From Calothrix sp. NIES-4105 (GTDB lineage Bacteria; Cyanobacteriota; Cyanobacteriia; Cyanobacteriales; Nostocaceae), in assembly GCF_002368415.1 (NCBI RefSeq), contig NZ_AP018290.1, forward strand, positions 8,857,717 through 8,921,716: a DNA stretch of 64,000 bases. Direction: 5' to 3'. Every line of letters begins with the position of its first letter. Within the stretch, counting starts at the first letter, position 1. Below the pieces are notes generated by a model. The model was not told the DNA's origin and searched no databases. It saw only the letters and a program-made list of their open reading frames with translations. Position numbers and translations under genes: made by a program. This document shows positions 18,538 through 26,424 of the stretch, piece by piece.

Positions 18538-19677
18538 ATGAAAGGTAGAAACAAGAGAAGTATATTTTATTACGTCGTATCAGTCATCTCGTTCAACTTC
18601 TTCACTAAGAAGAACTTTTACTGCTTGCTTTTATGTTCTTCTGTGCCCTTACTATTTAGCTCTCCGTCTGTAGCTTCTGTTACAGTTGAACAGCAAATAG
18701 CTCAAGTTACGACTACAGGCACTATAAACCGTCCAACTCTTAAAGTTGGTAGTACTGGAGAAGCAGTAAGTGAACTACAAGCTGCTTTAAAAATCATGGG
18801 CTATTATAACGGCGCCGTTGATGGGACGTATGGTCAGACGACAGCAACAGCAGTTTCTCAGTTTAAACAATCAGCAGGATTGGCGCCAGATGGTGTAGTT
18901 GATGCCGCAACTTGGCAACAGCTATTTCCTGGTGGACAAACAGTAGCTGCTAATGCCGAACAAATATCTTCAACTCCAACCACTACAAACAATTTCCCTA
19001 AGCCTAATCAAACTGCTGCTAGTTTACCTAGACCAGTAGTAACATCCAACCAAGAATCTAGGACTACTACTACCACAAGAATAAATACAGGTAACGCACA
19101 ACAGTTAGAAACAGTGCGTACTACATCTACAAGTCGTACTACAAATAATAACTCACGCTCAGAAAGCTCACGCAATAATACACGACAAAGCGCGCGCACA
19201 ACGAATGTAACTAGTACGAATAACAGTACTAATCGTGGACGCAGCACGAATAACACGTCAAGTACTAATACAAATCGTAACAATGCGAATGCCAGTACAA
19301 CTAATCGTAGACGTACTGCGACTAATACAACATCAACAAGAAATACAGGCAATTCTGGACGTAATACGGCAAACAATACGTCCAATTACCGCACTCGTCA
19401 AACTGACCAAAATTCACAAAAACCTGGTATTCAATATACAGCAGCGGGATTGCCGATTTTGCGTTTAGGAATGCGCGGTGAAGAAGTTTACGACTTACAA
19501 ACGAGATTACAGCGATTAGGATATCTAAAAAATAACCCTGATGGTGATTTTGGCGCCGCTACCGAAGCAGCAGTCAAAGCGTTACAACAGCGTTTTGGTC
19601 TAGAGGCTGATGGTGTTGCAGGTGGCGAAACCTGGGAAATTTTAACTCGCCGCCGCACTAACCGCACCCAGTCTTAA
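18538..19677 (+). CDS. exported protein with two peptidoglycan-binding domains
   Basis: A 379-residue protein that probably binds the murein layer. The basic N-terminus and hydrophobic segment (FYCLLLCSSVPLLFSSPSVAS) form a signal peptide. The first PG_binding_1 domain is at about 60-130 (LKVGSTGEAVSELQAALKIMGYYNG to DAATWQQLF). The second is at about 310-372 (LRLGMRGEEVYDLQTRLQRLGY to GGETWEIL). Between them is a 170-residue linker almost entirely of Thr, Asn, Ser and Arg, low-complexity and presumably flexible. No catalytic domain is present, so it may be a tether or structural protein. It stands alone behind a tandem-repeat block. Confidence 0.9.
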   Translation: MKGRNKRSIFYYVVSVISFNFFTKKNFYCLLLCSSVPLLFSSPSVASVTVEQQIAQVTTTGTINRPTLKVGSTGEAVSELQAALKIMGYYNGAVDGTYGQTTATAVSQFKQSAGLAPDGVVDAATWQQLFPGGQTVAANAEQISSTPTTTNNFPKPNQTAASLPRPVVTSNQESRTTTTTRINTGNAQQLETVRTTSTSRTTNNNSRSESSRNNTRQSARTTNVTSTNNSTNRGRSTNNTSSTNTNRNNANASTTNRRRTATNTTSTRNTGNSGRNTANNTSNYRTRQTDQNSQKPGIQYTAAGLPILRLGMRGEEVYDLQTRLQRLGYLKNNPDGDFGAATEAAVKALQQRFGLEADGVAGGETWEILTRRRTNRTQS

Positions 19678-19791
19678 AATAAAGGTTAGGGATTAAGCGG
19701 TTCTTAATTCTTAATCCCTATTCTTTAGCGCTTGTTAGTAAGATTATGGGAAAAATTAGGTCATCCTGTTTATTTTCTCTAGAGTAACCAT

Positions 19792-20145
19792 ATGAAGCAC
19801 TTTTTATTAACTTTAGTGGGTTCTGCTGTAGCTCTACTTATTACAGCGCATATTGTCCCTGGCTTTTTTGTTAAAAACTTTGTTGCTGCTCTTGTTGCTG
19901 CTTTCGTTATTGGGTTAGTAAATGCTTTCATCCGTCCTATTTTAGGCTTTTTTGCATTCCCAATTACTTTGGTCACTTTTGGATTATTTACATTTGTCCT
20001 TAATGCATTTGCACTAATGATTGCTAGCGCTTTGACCCCTAGTTATGGTTTTATTGTTAGAGGGTTTGTTCCGGCATTTTTAGGTTCAATAGTATTATCT
20101 ATCGTTTCAAGTATTATTAATTACCTTTTGAGAGCAGTTGATTAA
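19792..20145 (+). CDS. phage holin family / YvlD-like small membrane protein
   Basis: A 117-residue protein with four predicted membrane helices (FLLTLVGSAVALLITAHIV, FVAALVAAFVIGLVNAFI, ITLVTFGLFTFVLNAFALMIA and AFLGSIVLSIVSSIINYLL). The motif GLVNAFIRPIL and the spacing are typical of the Phage_holin_4_2 domain found in many bacteria. Despite the domain name there is no sign of phage genes here, and a role in envelope stress is only a family-level guess. Its stop codon lies 2 bp before an inverted-repeat element. Confidence 0.82.
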   Translation: MKHFLLTLVGSAVALLITAHIVPGFFVKNFVAALVAAFVIGLVNAFIRPILGFFAFPITLVTFGLFTFVLNAFALMIASALTPSYGFIVRGFVPAFLGSIVLSIVSSIINYLLRAVD

Positions 20146-20147
20146 AC

Positions 20148-20382
20148 TGGCAACGGATATAACGGATATAACGGATGTAACGGATGTTGTAGCACAAAAT
20201 CCTAGATGTGTATTGAAGTAATTATTTTTACCACAGAGGCGCAGAGGGCACAGAGGGGTATAGCAATAAACCACGTAATCCGGAGGATTTCCCGCTCTTT
20301 AGACACGCTCGTACACAAAGAAAGAAAAAAGAAGAGAGAAGACCCCAAAACTTTATTAGAAGCACCGTTACATCCGTTGCCA
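20148..20382. repeat. MITE-like element between convergent genes
   Basis: Ends TGGCAACGGATATAACGG (20148-20165) and CCGTTACATCCGTTGCCA (20365-20382) are reverse complements with one mismatch. The interior carries an unrelated repeat (ACCACAGAGGCGCAGAGG type) and no gene. The right end supplies the last codons and stop of the CbiG-like gene. The same end sequence bounds the element at 12590-12691. Confidence 0.78.
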
Positions 20383-20790
20383 ACTGACCGCTAATGTAAC
20401 GGCGCCTTTTAAATCTTGAACTGAACGAATAATTTGTTTGGGTACACGTAGAGACGTTACATGTAACGTCTTTACAGATGCGGCAAGAATGGCGGCAGCT
20501 TCGGCTACACTTAGAGTTTGAACTATACTACCAACAATTTGTGATGGGTTGGGTACATTCACATTTTGTAATTCTTCAGCAGTAAAAAATATTAAAGGTA
20601 AATTACGCGAATAGCAATACTCAATTAAACCAGCTTCGTTTGCTTTACTATCTATAGTGGCAACTCCGGCAATGGCGCCAAGAGATAAGTTGTTTTCTTG
20701 GAACACATGTTTTATTGCTGCTTCGATAAATTTGCACTCCGTTCCACGCTGGCAACCAATACCAACCCATAAATTGCTTTGATGGCTCAT
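20368..20790 (-). CDS. CbiG C-terminal domain protein (cobalamin biosynthesis)
   Basis: Stand-alone 140-residue version of the C-terminal domain of cobalt-precorrin-5A hydrolase CbiG, marked by LWVGIGCQRGT near the start, then VATIDSKANEAGL, LPLIFFTAEEL and VAEAAAIL. In the anaerobic cobalamin route CbiG opens the lactone and releases the C20 fragment; the role of a lone C-domain is uncertain. Three parts derive from repeats. The ATG lies in the end block of the adjacent IS element. Residues around 106-114 come from a 28-bp palindrome (20448-20475). The final WQRM and stop are in the CGGATGTAA repeat. Gene integrity should therefore be treated with some caution. Confidence 0.85.
   Translation of the reverse strand: MSHQSNLWVGIGCQRGTECKFIEAAIKHVFQENNLSLGAIAGVATIDSKANEAGLIEYCYSRNLPLIFFTAEELQNVNVPNPSQIVGSIVQTLSVAEAAAILAASVKTLHVTSLRVPKQIIRSVQDLKGAVTLAVSWQRM
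20448..20475. repeat. 28-bp palindrome inside the CbiG-like gene
   Basis: GTAGAGACGTTAC followed by ATGTAACGTCTTTAC is a near-perfect palindrome (one mismatch) and belongs to the family also seen at 24740-24763, 28101-28128 and 36425-36452. It is in frame in the coding sequence. Confidence 0.85.
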
Positions 20791-20857
20791 AAGATTACAT
20801 GGTATGCGGGAAACGAGCGAGGCTTTAGCTCTTCCTAGGGAAGCGACCCAAGTGACT

Positions 20858-21031
20858 TTAGTCGCATTGTTCTTCTATTAGCTTATCAACTGCTTGTCTT
20901 AAGCGTTCTTGCCAGTTAGGAATATTTTTAAGTCTTTCTTTAACTCCGGGTAATACTTTGAAGCACACGGGGTCTTTGTCAAACGGCTGATTACTCGTAA
21001 AACCTAATTTATTTTTTTTCTCGAATGTCAT
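20858..21031 (-). CDS. small IS-borne protein divergent from tnpB
   Basis: A 57-residue protein starting at MTFEKKNKLGFTSN and ending LRQAVDKLIEEQCD; an upstream start would add 20 residues running into tnpB and is less likely. The motif PVCFKVLPGVKERLKNIPNWQERLR resembles the C-terminal helices of short cyanobacterial proteins seen beside TnpB genes. It lies wholly inside the IS element and is transcribed divergently from tnpB through a shared 53-bp promoter gap. A regulatory or DNA-binding role is conceivable, but no function is known. Confidence 0.65.
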   Translation of the reverse strand: MTFEKKNKLGFTSNQPFDKDPVCFKVLPGVKERLKNIPNWQERLRQAVDKLIEEQCD

Positions 21032-21059
21032 TGTAATTTTCTGTACATGTTGATATACT
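21031..21059 (+). promoter_or_regulatory. predicted tnpB promoter
   Basis: TTGTAA (21031-21036) and TATACT (21054-21059) are separated by 17 bp, close to sigma-70 consensus. GAGGT at about 21073 is a plausible ribosome binding site for the ATG at 21085. Confidence 0.55.
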
Positions 21060-21084
21060 AACAGTATAACATTGAGGTCGAACA

Positions 21085-22440
21085 ATGGCAAAGAAGAAAA
21101 AAGATAGAAAGACTATAGGAGTACAGCAAGTGCTGTTACAGCCAGATGTAGAAACACAAGCAATATTGTGCTACTTGTGTGAGCAGTCGGGCAAGTTGTA
21201 CAACAACGGGGTTTACTTTGCACGTCAAACATTTTTCAAAACAGGGAAGTTGTTGACAGGTAAATTTGATGTAGCTTTTGAACCATCTGTTGCAAAGACA
21301 TTAATCGCCCAATCCTTGCCATCAACACCGATGCAGCAAACGCTAATGTCGGTAACAGAAGCATTTAAGTCTTTCAAAGAATTGCGGTCTTTATTCAAGA
21401 GTGGTCAATTGCATTTTAAGCCACAAGTACCTAATTATTTAACAGGTTCTAAGTTGTTTAAAGTTGCTTATCCAAATTCAGGAGCGCAAAGACCAACTAT
21501 TGTTGACGGGCAGCTTAGATTTTCTTTAGGCTTGACAATTAGACGATGGTTTGGAATATCTGATTTTTTCCTCCCTATGCCTTCAAATCTTGATTATTCT
21601 AAGGTTAAAGAGTTTACTATTCTCCCTAAAAATGGCGCTTTTTACCTTGAAATGTCTTATGAGATTGAGGAGAAGAAACACGAGCTAGATATTAATCAAG
21701 CTTTATCTATTGACTTGGGAACTGCGGATAACTTAGCAGCATGTGTTGATACTTTGGGTAATTCCTTATTAATTGATGCACGTGCGATGAAGGCAATGAA
21801 TCAGTTATGGAACAAGAAAGTAGCTACCCGCGCATATGATAAACCCCAAGCATATTGGGATAGTTGGCTAGACCGTGTTACCCGTAAACGCAATCACCAA
21901 ATGCGTGATGGGATTAACAAAGCAGCAAAGTTAATAATTGACCATTGCTTAAAATATGGCATTGGAACATTAGTAATAGGGTGGAATGAAGGCTTTAAAG
22001 CTAACGCTAATATTGGACGAGTTCAAAATCAGAAGTTCGTCCAAATGCCGTTAGGTAAATTGAAAGACAGATTAGAACAATTGTGTAATTTGCATGGTAT
22101 TAGGTTTCAAGTAACTGAAGAATCCTACACGTCAAAAGCAAGCTATTTAGATGGAGACTCCCTACCCGTTTATGGTAACAAACCTTTATGGTGGAAAGCA
22201 TCTGGGAAGCGCGTTCAACGTGGATTATACCGCACAGCAAATGGTTTAATTGTCAATGCCGATTTGAACGGCAGTGCGAATATTTTAAAAAAAGTAGCTA
22301 GAAACTTAAGCCTGGACTTAAGCAGACTAGGTAGGCGGTGTTTGACGACCGCAGCAAGGATAAGAGTCTGGAACGGTTCGAGTAAGAATCCTCTTCCTGG
22401 TAGTCTCCTGTTAGCAGAATCTCAGTGTCTAAAGACCTGA
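21085..22440 (+). CDS. tnpB: TnpB, RNA-guided RuvC-like nuclease, zinc finger lost
   Basis: 451-residue TnpB of an IS605-type element. TnpB proteins are nucleases guided by an RNA from the element's 3-prime end and are ancestors of Cas12. The RuvC triad looks intact: D210 (SIDLGTADN), E302 (VIGWNEGFK) and D393 (NADLNGSANI). Between E302 and D393 the usual four-Cys zinc ribbon is absent: the segment reads EESYTSKASYLDGD with no CxxC pairs. The N-terminal wedge and REC-like region (1-200) is present and full length. A guide RNA would be expected over the gene end and the right flank (about 22300-22451). No tnpA is present. Confidence 0.93.
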   Translation: MAKKKKDRKTIGVQQVLLQPDVETQAILCYLCEQSGKLYNNGVYFARQTFFKTGKLLTGKFDVAFEPSVAKTLIAQSLPSTPMQQTLMSVTEAFKSFKELRSLFKSGQLHFKPQVPNYLTGSKLFKVAYPNSGAQRPTIVDGQLRFSLGLTIRRWFGISDFFLPMPSNLDYSKVKEFTILPKNGAFYLEMSYEIEEKKHELDINQALSIDLGTADNLAACVDTLGNSLLIDARAMKAMNQLWNKKVATRAYDKPQAYWDSWLDRVTRKRNHQMRDGINKAAKLIIDHCLKYGIGTLVIGWNEGFKANANIGRVQNQKFVQMPLGKLKDRLEQLCNLHGIRFQVTEESYTSKASYLDGDSLPVYGNKPLWWKASGKRVQRGLYRTANGLIVNADLNGSANILKKVARNLSLDLSRLGRRCLTTAARIRVWNGSSKNPLPGSLLLAESQCLKT

Positions 22441-22445
22441 GAGTG

Positions 22446-23048
22446 TCAATTTCTCTGAAACCAATTTACAACTTTTTCACGCCACAAACGTGGACTGTCA
22501 TTTTTTCGGTATGTTGTATCGAGCATTGAAAGCAATAATGGCAAACCTCCAACTTTAGCACTCATTAATAAGTGCATTAATAGTGCAAGTACTATTACAA
22601 CCCAAGCTATTAAATGAATATAATAAGCAATGTGGTTTAATTCACCTTGCGGAAGCCAATTTTCGTCTTGAAATTTACCTGAAATTACTGAAAATAATGC
22701 TGATATCAATACTAAAGTGTTGGTAACGTGCTGGAGTGCGTACCACCATGCTGGTGTTCCGATATTGCCTAGTTGCTTGAATGTTGAAGCTTCAATTAAA
22801 CGCTTTCTACCTGCATTCCAACAGTAAATTAAAAATATTGGCAGTGCAACATACGAGATAAAAAATCCAAATGTTCCATGAATGTCTATTAACGCGCGGT
22901 TCGCTTTGGTTATTCCTATGCTTCCAAACCTACCATCCCAACTATCGTAAACTAGAAATCCTGTAAGAGAGGCGCCGATGATTAGTACTGCGTTTATATT
23001 GTGTAAAAGTCGTAGCAGTAAGGGTTGGTAGGGTTTGGAGGGAGGCAT
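22446..23048 (-). CDS. cytochrome b561-like membrane protein
   Basis: A 200-residue di-heme type membrane cytochrome of the prokaryotic b561 / hydrogenase cytochrome b fold. About four helices are visible, with candidate heme ligand His residues at RLLHNINAV, DIHGTFGF, LQHVTNTL and YYIHLIAW. It likely passes electrons between quinones and a partner protein, but no partner gene is adjacent. Its final codon and stop (Asn-TGA) lie in the end block of the neighbouring IS element (CAATT on the plus strand), so the original C-terminus may have been slightly cut or extended by the insertion. Confidence 0.85.
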   Translation of the reverse strand: MPPSKPYQPLLLRLLHNINAVLIIGASLTGFLVYDSWDGRFGSIGITKANRALIDIHGTFGFFISYVALPIFLIYCWNAGRKRLIEASTFKQLGNIGTPAWWYALQHVTNTLVLISALFSVISGKFQDENWLPQGELNHIAYYIHLIAWVVIVLALLMHLLMSAKVGGLPLLLSMLDTTYRKNDSPRLWREKVVNWFQRN

Positions 23049-23169
23049 AAGTACATTTACAGAAATAGCACTATGTTAATTGTACTATGCATAATACAGC
23101 ACAGGCGGGACGCCTATGCTACAAAAACTCCTGACTCCTAACTTTTAACTCCTAACTCTTAACTGATAA

Positions 23170-24591
23170 CTACGTTTTGCCTTTGAGGACGTCGGCTGCG
23201 GAGATGCCGTCACCTTGTGTGCCAAAATACCATAAAGCTGCTGCTGCTTCTGCGCGCGTTACGGTTCTTTTGGGTTGAAAGAGCGTGGTAAATCCGAATA
23301 CACGCCGAATATTCGATTGTTCTCCATTTTGAAAATCGGCTAATACTGCTCGCAATGCTCTAGAGTCTATTTTACCTGCATCTTGAAAGCCCCAAGTTTG
23401 TTTGACTGCTTCTAGATTTGCTGCTGGTAACGCTGCGCGCGTATCAAGGGGTAATTTCCATAAAAGTAACTGTTCGCGCGTGAGTGGTGCATCTGGTCGA
23501 AATAATACTTCAGTAGAATCACCTGATAAAGTGCTGGGGATTATACCTGCTTCTGCAAGTCCTTGTATAAAAGCAAAATCAGGATTGGTTTTAGGTACAT
23601 CGCTAAATGCGGGTTGTGCTGTTTCTGAAACTGTACGAATTTGTTTTGCTGGGTTATTAGTATACATCGCGTTATTCGCAGCAACTAACCAGCGCGCGTA
23701 TTCACGTCGGGTTATAACTTTATTCGGTTCAAATAAACCTGTATTAGAACTTTTAGCTTGATTATTAGAATTTACTGTTAAGACACCTAGTGTTCCTAGG
23801 TCTTGAATATAACGCTGTAACTGTTGCGGAGCTTTGCTTACATCACTAAACTGTTGCGCTGTTTGTGTGTTTGTAGCTGTGCTTGGTAATGTATTTGTTG
23901 GTGTTGGTGTACTTGTAGGCGCCGAGTTATTATCTGGTAAGACTGGACCAATAAAATCTGGACTTCCAGGTTGGGGAATGTTGCTTGCGACTTCGGAATT
24001 AGTTGTACTAGTCGGGTTGGGAGTTGGTGTTGTATCTGTTGATGGAATAGGGGATGCAAAAGCTACACCGTTTGGAGAATAATCTATCCGCAACTCGGTT
24101 GATGTTTGAGATTGATTTGGTGTAGCGTTTGTAACTGACTTTGGCTGAATTGTAACTCTTACTAACAGATTATTGCGTCGAGCTTCAAATGTTCCAGTAT
24201 CTTCGCTCGGTTGCTGGACAATTTGCCAATTATTGGCGCCAAATTGACTACGGTAAAAGCTTGTAATGAAATTACTAGGGTCAATACTTTGCCAACGTGC
24301 TGTAGATTGACCATCGGCGCCTGGTATAACTTCTTGTAATTGGGAATTTGGATATATTGGAATATATGAAGGAAAATCCGCTGGTAGCTGAACTGTTGGC
24401 TGCGGTTGTGGTGTAGTTTGAGGTGATTGATTTGCACCTAGAATAGCAGGATTATTTTGCAGTCGCGAATCTGCTGCTAAAGAGTTTTCCCAGTTTTTAG
24501 CAGTAGGACTATTCGCACAGGCAGTTAAAGAACTTAATATAACTACCGAACTTAGATACACAACCAAACGTTTGCAGTAAAGCACAGACAC
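23170..24591 (-). CDS. lipoprotein with S-layer homology domains
   Basis: A 473-residue predicted lipoprotein. The signal ends in the lipobox LTAC (Cys25), and a Pro/Gln/Thr-rich linker follows. A first globular part (about 70-170) contains FPSYIPIYPNSQLQEV. A Thr/Pro/Ser-rich linker (about 180-245) leads to two to three SLH modules (FSDVSKAPQQLQRYIQDL, ITRREYARWLVAANNAMY, AFSDVPKTNPDFAFIQGLAEAG, LTREQLLLWKL, VTRAEAAAALWYFG). SLH modules bind pyruvylated cell-wall polymers, so an outer-envelope tether role is likely. The pattern is common in cyanobacteria. The neighbour downstream is the cytochrome gene on the same strand. Confidence 0.88.
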   Translation of the reverse strand: MSVLYCKRLVVYLSSVVILSSLTACANSPTAKNWENSLAADSRLQNNPAILGANQSPQTTPQPQPTVQLPADFPSYIPIYPNSQLQEVIPGADGQSTARWQSIDPSNFITSFYRSQFGANNWQIVQQPSEDTGTFEARRNNLLVRVTIQPKSVTNATPNQSQTSTELRIDYSPNGVAFASPIPSTDTTPTPNPTSTTNSEVASNIPQPGSPDFIGPVLPDNNSAPTSTPTPTNTLPSTATNTQTAQQFSDVSKAPQQLQRYIQDLGTLGVLTVNSNNQAKSSNTGLFEPNKVITRREYARWLVAANNAMYTNNPAKQIRTVSETAQPAFSDVPKTNPDFAFIQGLAEAGIIPSTLSGDSTEVLFRPDAPLTREQLLLWKLPLDTRAALPAANLEAVKQTWGFQDAGKIDSRALRAVLADFQNGEQSNIRRVFGFTTLFQPKRTVTRAEAAAALWYFGTQGDGISAADVLKGKT

Positions 24592-24668
24592 AAGGGTAAT
24601 TTTAATTCCATCATTCCTACACTAGCGCATTTGGATTTTGGATTGTTGTGGGGAGGCGACTTCTGGCG

Positions 24669-24721
24669 GGGCGGGTTTACAATATTGTAAATATGAATTT
24701 AGATTGTAACTTAACCCGCCC
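24669..24721. repeat. small GGGCGGGTT inverted-repeat element
   Basis: GGGCGGGTT (24669-24677) and AACCCGCCC (24713-24721) bound a 53-bp AT-rich unit. The ends match the terminal repeats of the element at 46445-46730, so it looks like a minimal member of that family. Confidence 0.65.
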
Positions 24722-24739
24722 TTACAGGATTTTGCATTT

Positions 24740-24763
24740 GTAGACGTTACATGTAACGTCTCT
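24740..24763. repeat. palindrome of the GTAGAGACG family
   Basis: AGACGTTACATGTAACGTCT is a perfect 20-bp palindrome within GTAG...CTCTA context. It shares its core with the palindrome at 20448-20475. It lies upstream of the SLH lipoprotein gene and just past the 3-prime end of the next minus-strand gene. Confidence 0.8.
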
Positions 24764-24807
24764 ATATGTGGTCTATTTACATGAAAATTGCTACAACTCC
24801 ATGCTGA

Positions 24808-26268
24808 TTAATATTTCAAATAGGTTTCTAAATCTTCGATTTGTGGTGCGCTTAATCTATTTACTACGCGCCAAAGCACGGTATAACTGCCATCAGAACG
24901 TTGTCTAACTGGACGAAACGCTACAATCGTATCGCTGCTTTGGATTTTTAGTAATTCATCAATTCTTAAACGTTCTTGTGGGGTAAGCTTTTCGCCACTG
25001 ACTATAGCTTCAGGAAGTTGAAACTGAAACAAACGCACTAAATAGGTATTGTTTAGTCGTGCTGGAACACTTGATAGTAAATTGAAATTATTTTTTTTAT
25101 TGCTGGCTAAACGGCGCCGTTCCTGCTGTAATGTACTTAACTGTCTAGGTGGTTGGTAAGTCAGAAAAGCTTTGGCAATTTCTGGACTCACAGGTAGTAA
25201 AGTCGCGTCTAATTTTTCAATCGGTATATTCCCTAAGTTCGCCATCAAGCTGTAATCAATGCCGTTTGGTAAGATTTGAAAGTTATCTCCAACTAGAGAA
25301 AGTGCTAAATTAGGAGTAAAACTATCTTTTTCGCCAAGAGTTGGAAAAGGATATCGTTCGGCAACAGTTTTGGATAATCGATTTTGGAGCGTGTTTAACG
25401 GACGATGATAAACTGAATATGGTAGGACGCGAAAAATACCTGTTTGAGGCAATGCTAAAAATTTAGAGTAGGTTTGCCTTTCTTGTGGGTCAAGGTCGTA
25501 AGCAAAACGGTCAAGTGCGAGTGCTGTCTGTTTTGGGTCGTGAAAGTTTGCTTCAGTACCAAACTCAGCTTGCGCTTGTGCAATGTATTTTTCTGCTGTT
25601 TCTAACACTCTTATTGCTTCTTGGGGAATCTTAATGGCGCCGGAGATTGGTGGCGTATAATTTGCAATTAGCTTTTTAGTAGAACTACCAGTAATAAGCT
25701 TCGGTGTCAAAACAGGTAGATTCGGTTCAAGCGTTGCATGGGGAGTTGCAGGACTGCCCAAATTTGGACGTGTTACGGGTGACATTGCCAGTACTGGGTC
25801 TGATTGACGTTCTCCACTAACTAATGGTAGTTCGCGAACAAGAGCTGATTCACCTCGTCGCGATAAGATACGGTCAAGTAAAGGAGAAAGTTTTAATAAC
25901 TCTTGGCTTGATGCGTATAGCGGACAAAGAATTTTTGCTTCTTTGTTCTCTAGTGGCAAAGCACAAACGGTTTTAAAATTAGGGTCTTGTCGCTTAACAA
26001 AACCGGAAATTGCTTTGAACTGCACAAGTACTTGTCCACGTACCGCACGAACTCGGTTAGGGTCTTTATTTTCAAGCGCTTTTTCAATACGCGCGATTAA
26101 GTTGATTTGCTCTTGGACAAAACCTCTTGTCACAGTATAAAAACTGTCAATAGGTCGCGACTGAGCATTGTAAATCATCTTTGATTGTGGCTTATATTCG
26201 ACAAGCGCACTTACAGGCATCGCTTGTAGGCAAAAAGGTGCCAAAAAGCTCAAAAAAATGTATCTCAT
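24808..26268 (-). CDS. exported hypothetical protein
   Basis: A 486-residue protein of unknown function. The first 22 residues form a signal peptide (YIFLSFLAPFCLQAMPVSA). A helical region with a conserved-looking CALPLENKEAKILCPLY (two Cys, about 105-120) is followed by a Pro-rich spacer (about 160-200). A large mixed domain (about 215-486) carries FPTLGEKDSF, LALSLVGDNFQI and TIVAFRPVRQRSDGSYTVLWRVVNRL. I know similar periplasmic proteins from cyanobacterial genomes but no assigned role. It is upstream of the SLH lipoprotein gene on the same strand, separated by repeats. Confidence 0.75.
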   Translation of the reverse strand: MRYIFLSFLAPFCLQAMPVSALVEYKPQSKMIYNAQSRPIDSFYTVTRGFVQEQINLIARIEKALENKDPNRVRAVRGQVLVQFKAISGFVKRQDPNFKTVCALPLENKEAKILCPLYASSQELLKLSPLLDRILSRRGESALVRELPLVSGERQSDPVLAMSPVTRPNLGSPATPHATLEPNLPVLTPKLITGSSTKKLIANYTPPISGAIKIPQEAIRVLETAEKYIAQAQAEFGTEANFHDPKQTALALDRFAYDLDPQERQTYSKFLALPQTGIFRVLPYSVYHRPLNTLQNRLSKTVAERYPFPTLGEKDSFTPNLALSLVGDNFQILPNGIDYSLMANLGNIPIEKLDATLLPVSPEIAKAFLTYQPPRQLSTLQQERRRLASNKKNNFNLLSSVPARLNNTYLVRLFQFQLPEAIVSGEKLTPQERLRIDELLKIQSSDTIVAFRPVRQRSDGSYTVLWRVVNRLSAPQIEDLETYLKY

Positions 26269-26424
26269 TCCAAATTTATGATTGGATGGTAGTATGAAAA
26301 ATCTAAAATTGATATTAAATTTGTAAACAATAAGCGGCAGGTACAGACGTTTGACGAATTTATCGTTGAATGCTGACTTTTATATAGCCTCGTCAGTTTG
26401 TTAACGGTGTTAAGACACGATTAC

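Larger units (their letters stand above)
20787..22451 (+). mobile_element. TnpB-only IS200/IS605-superfamily element
   Basis: Bounds are taken from blocks shared with the 60-bp remnant at 52865-52924: left TCATAAGATTACATGGTATG and right CCTGAGAGTGTCAATT. The element has no terminal inverted repeats, as usual for IS605 types, and the left end has short hairpins (for example AGCGAC with GTCGC, 20850-20865). It encodes TnpB and a small divergent protein but no TnpA transposase, so it would depend on a TnpA elsewhere. TTAC near the left end resembles known IS608-type target sites. It sits between a cobalamin gene and a cytochrome gene and touches both reading frames. Confidence 0.85.

Noticed and set aside
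19008-19385. Long minus-strand frame opposite the Thr/Asn/Arg-rich linker
   Set aside because: It is the complement of a low-complexity coding region and has unnatural Val/Leu composition.
19792-20145. Phage holin assignment suggesting a prophage
   Set aside because: No endolysin, capsid, integrase or other phage gene is present; this domain is common in ordinary bacterial membrane proteins.
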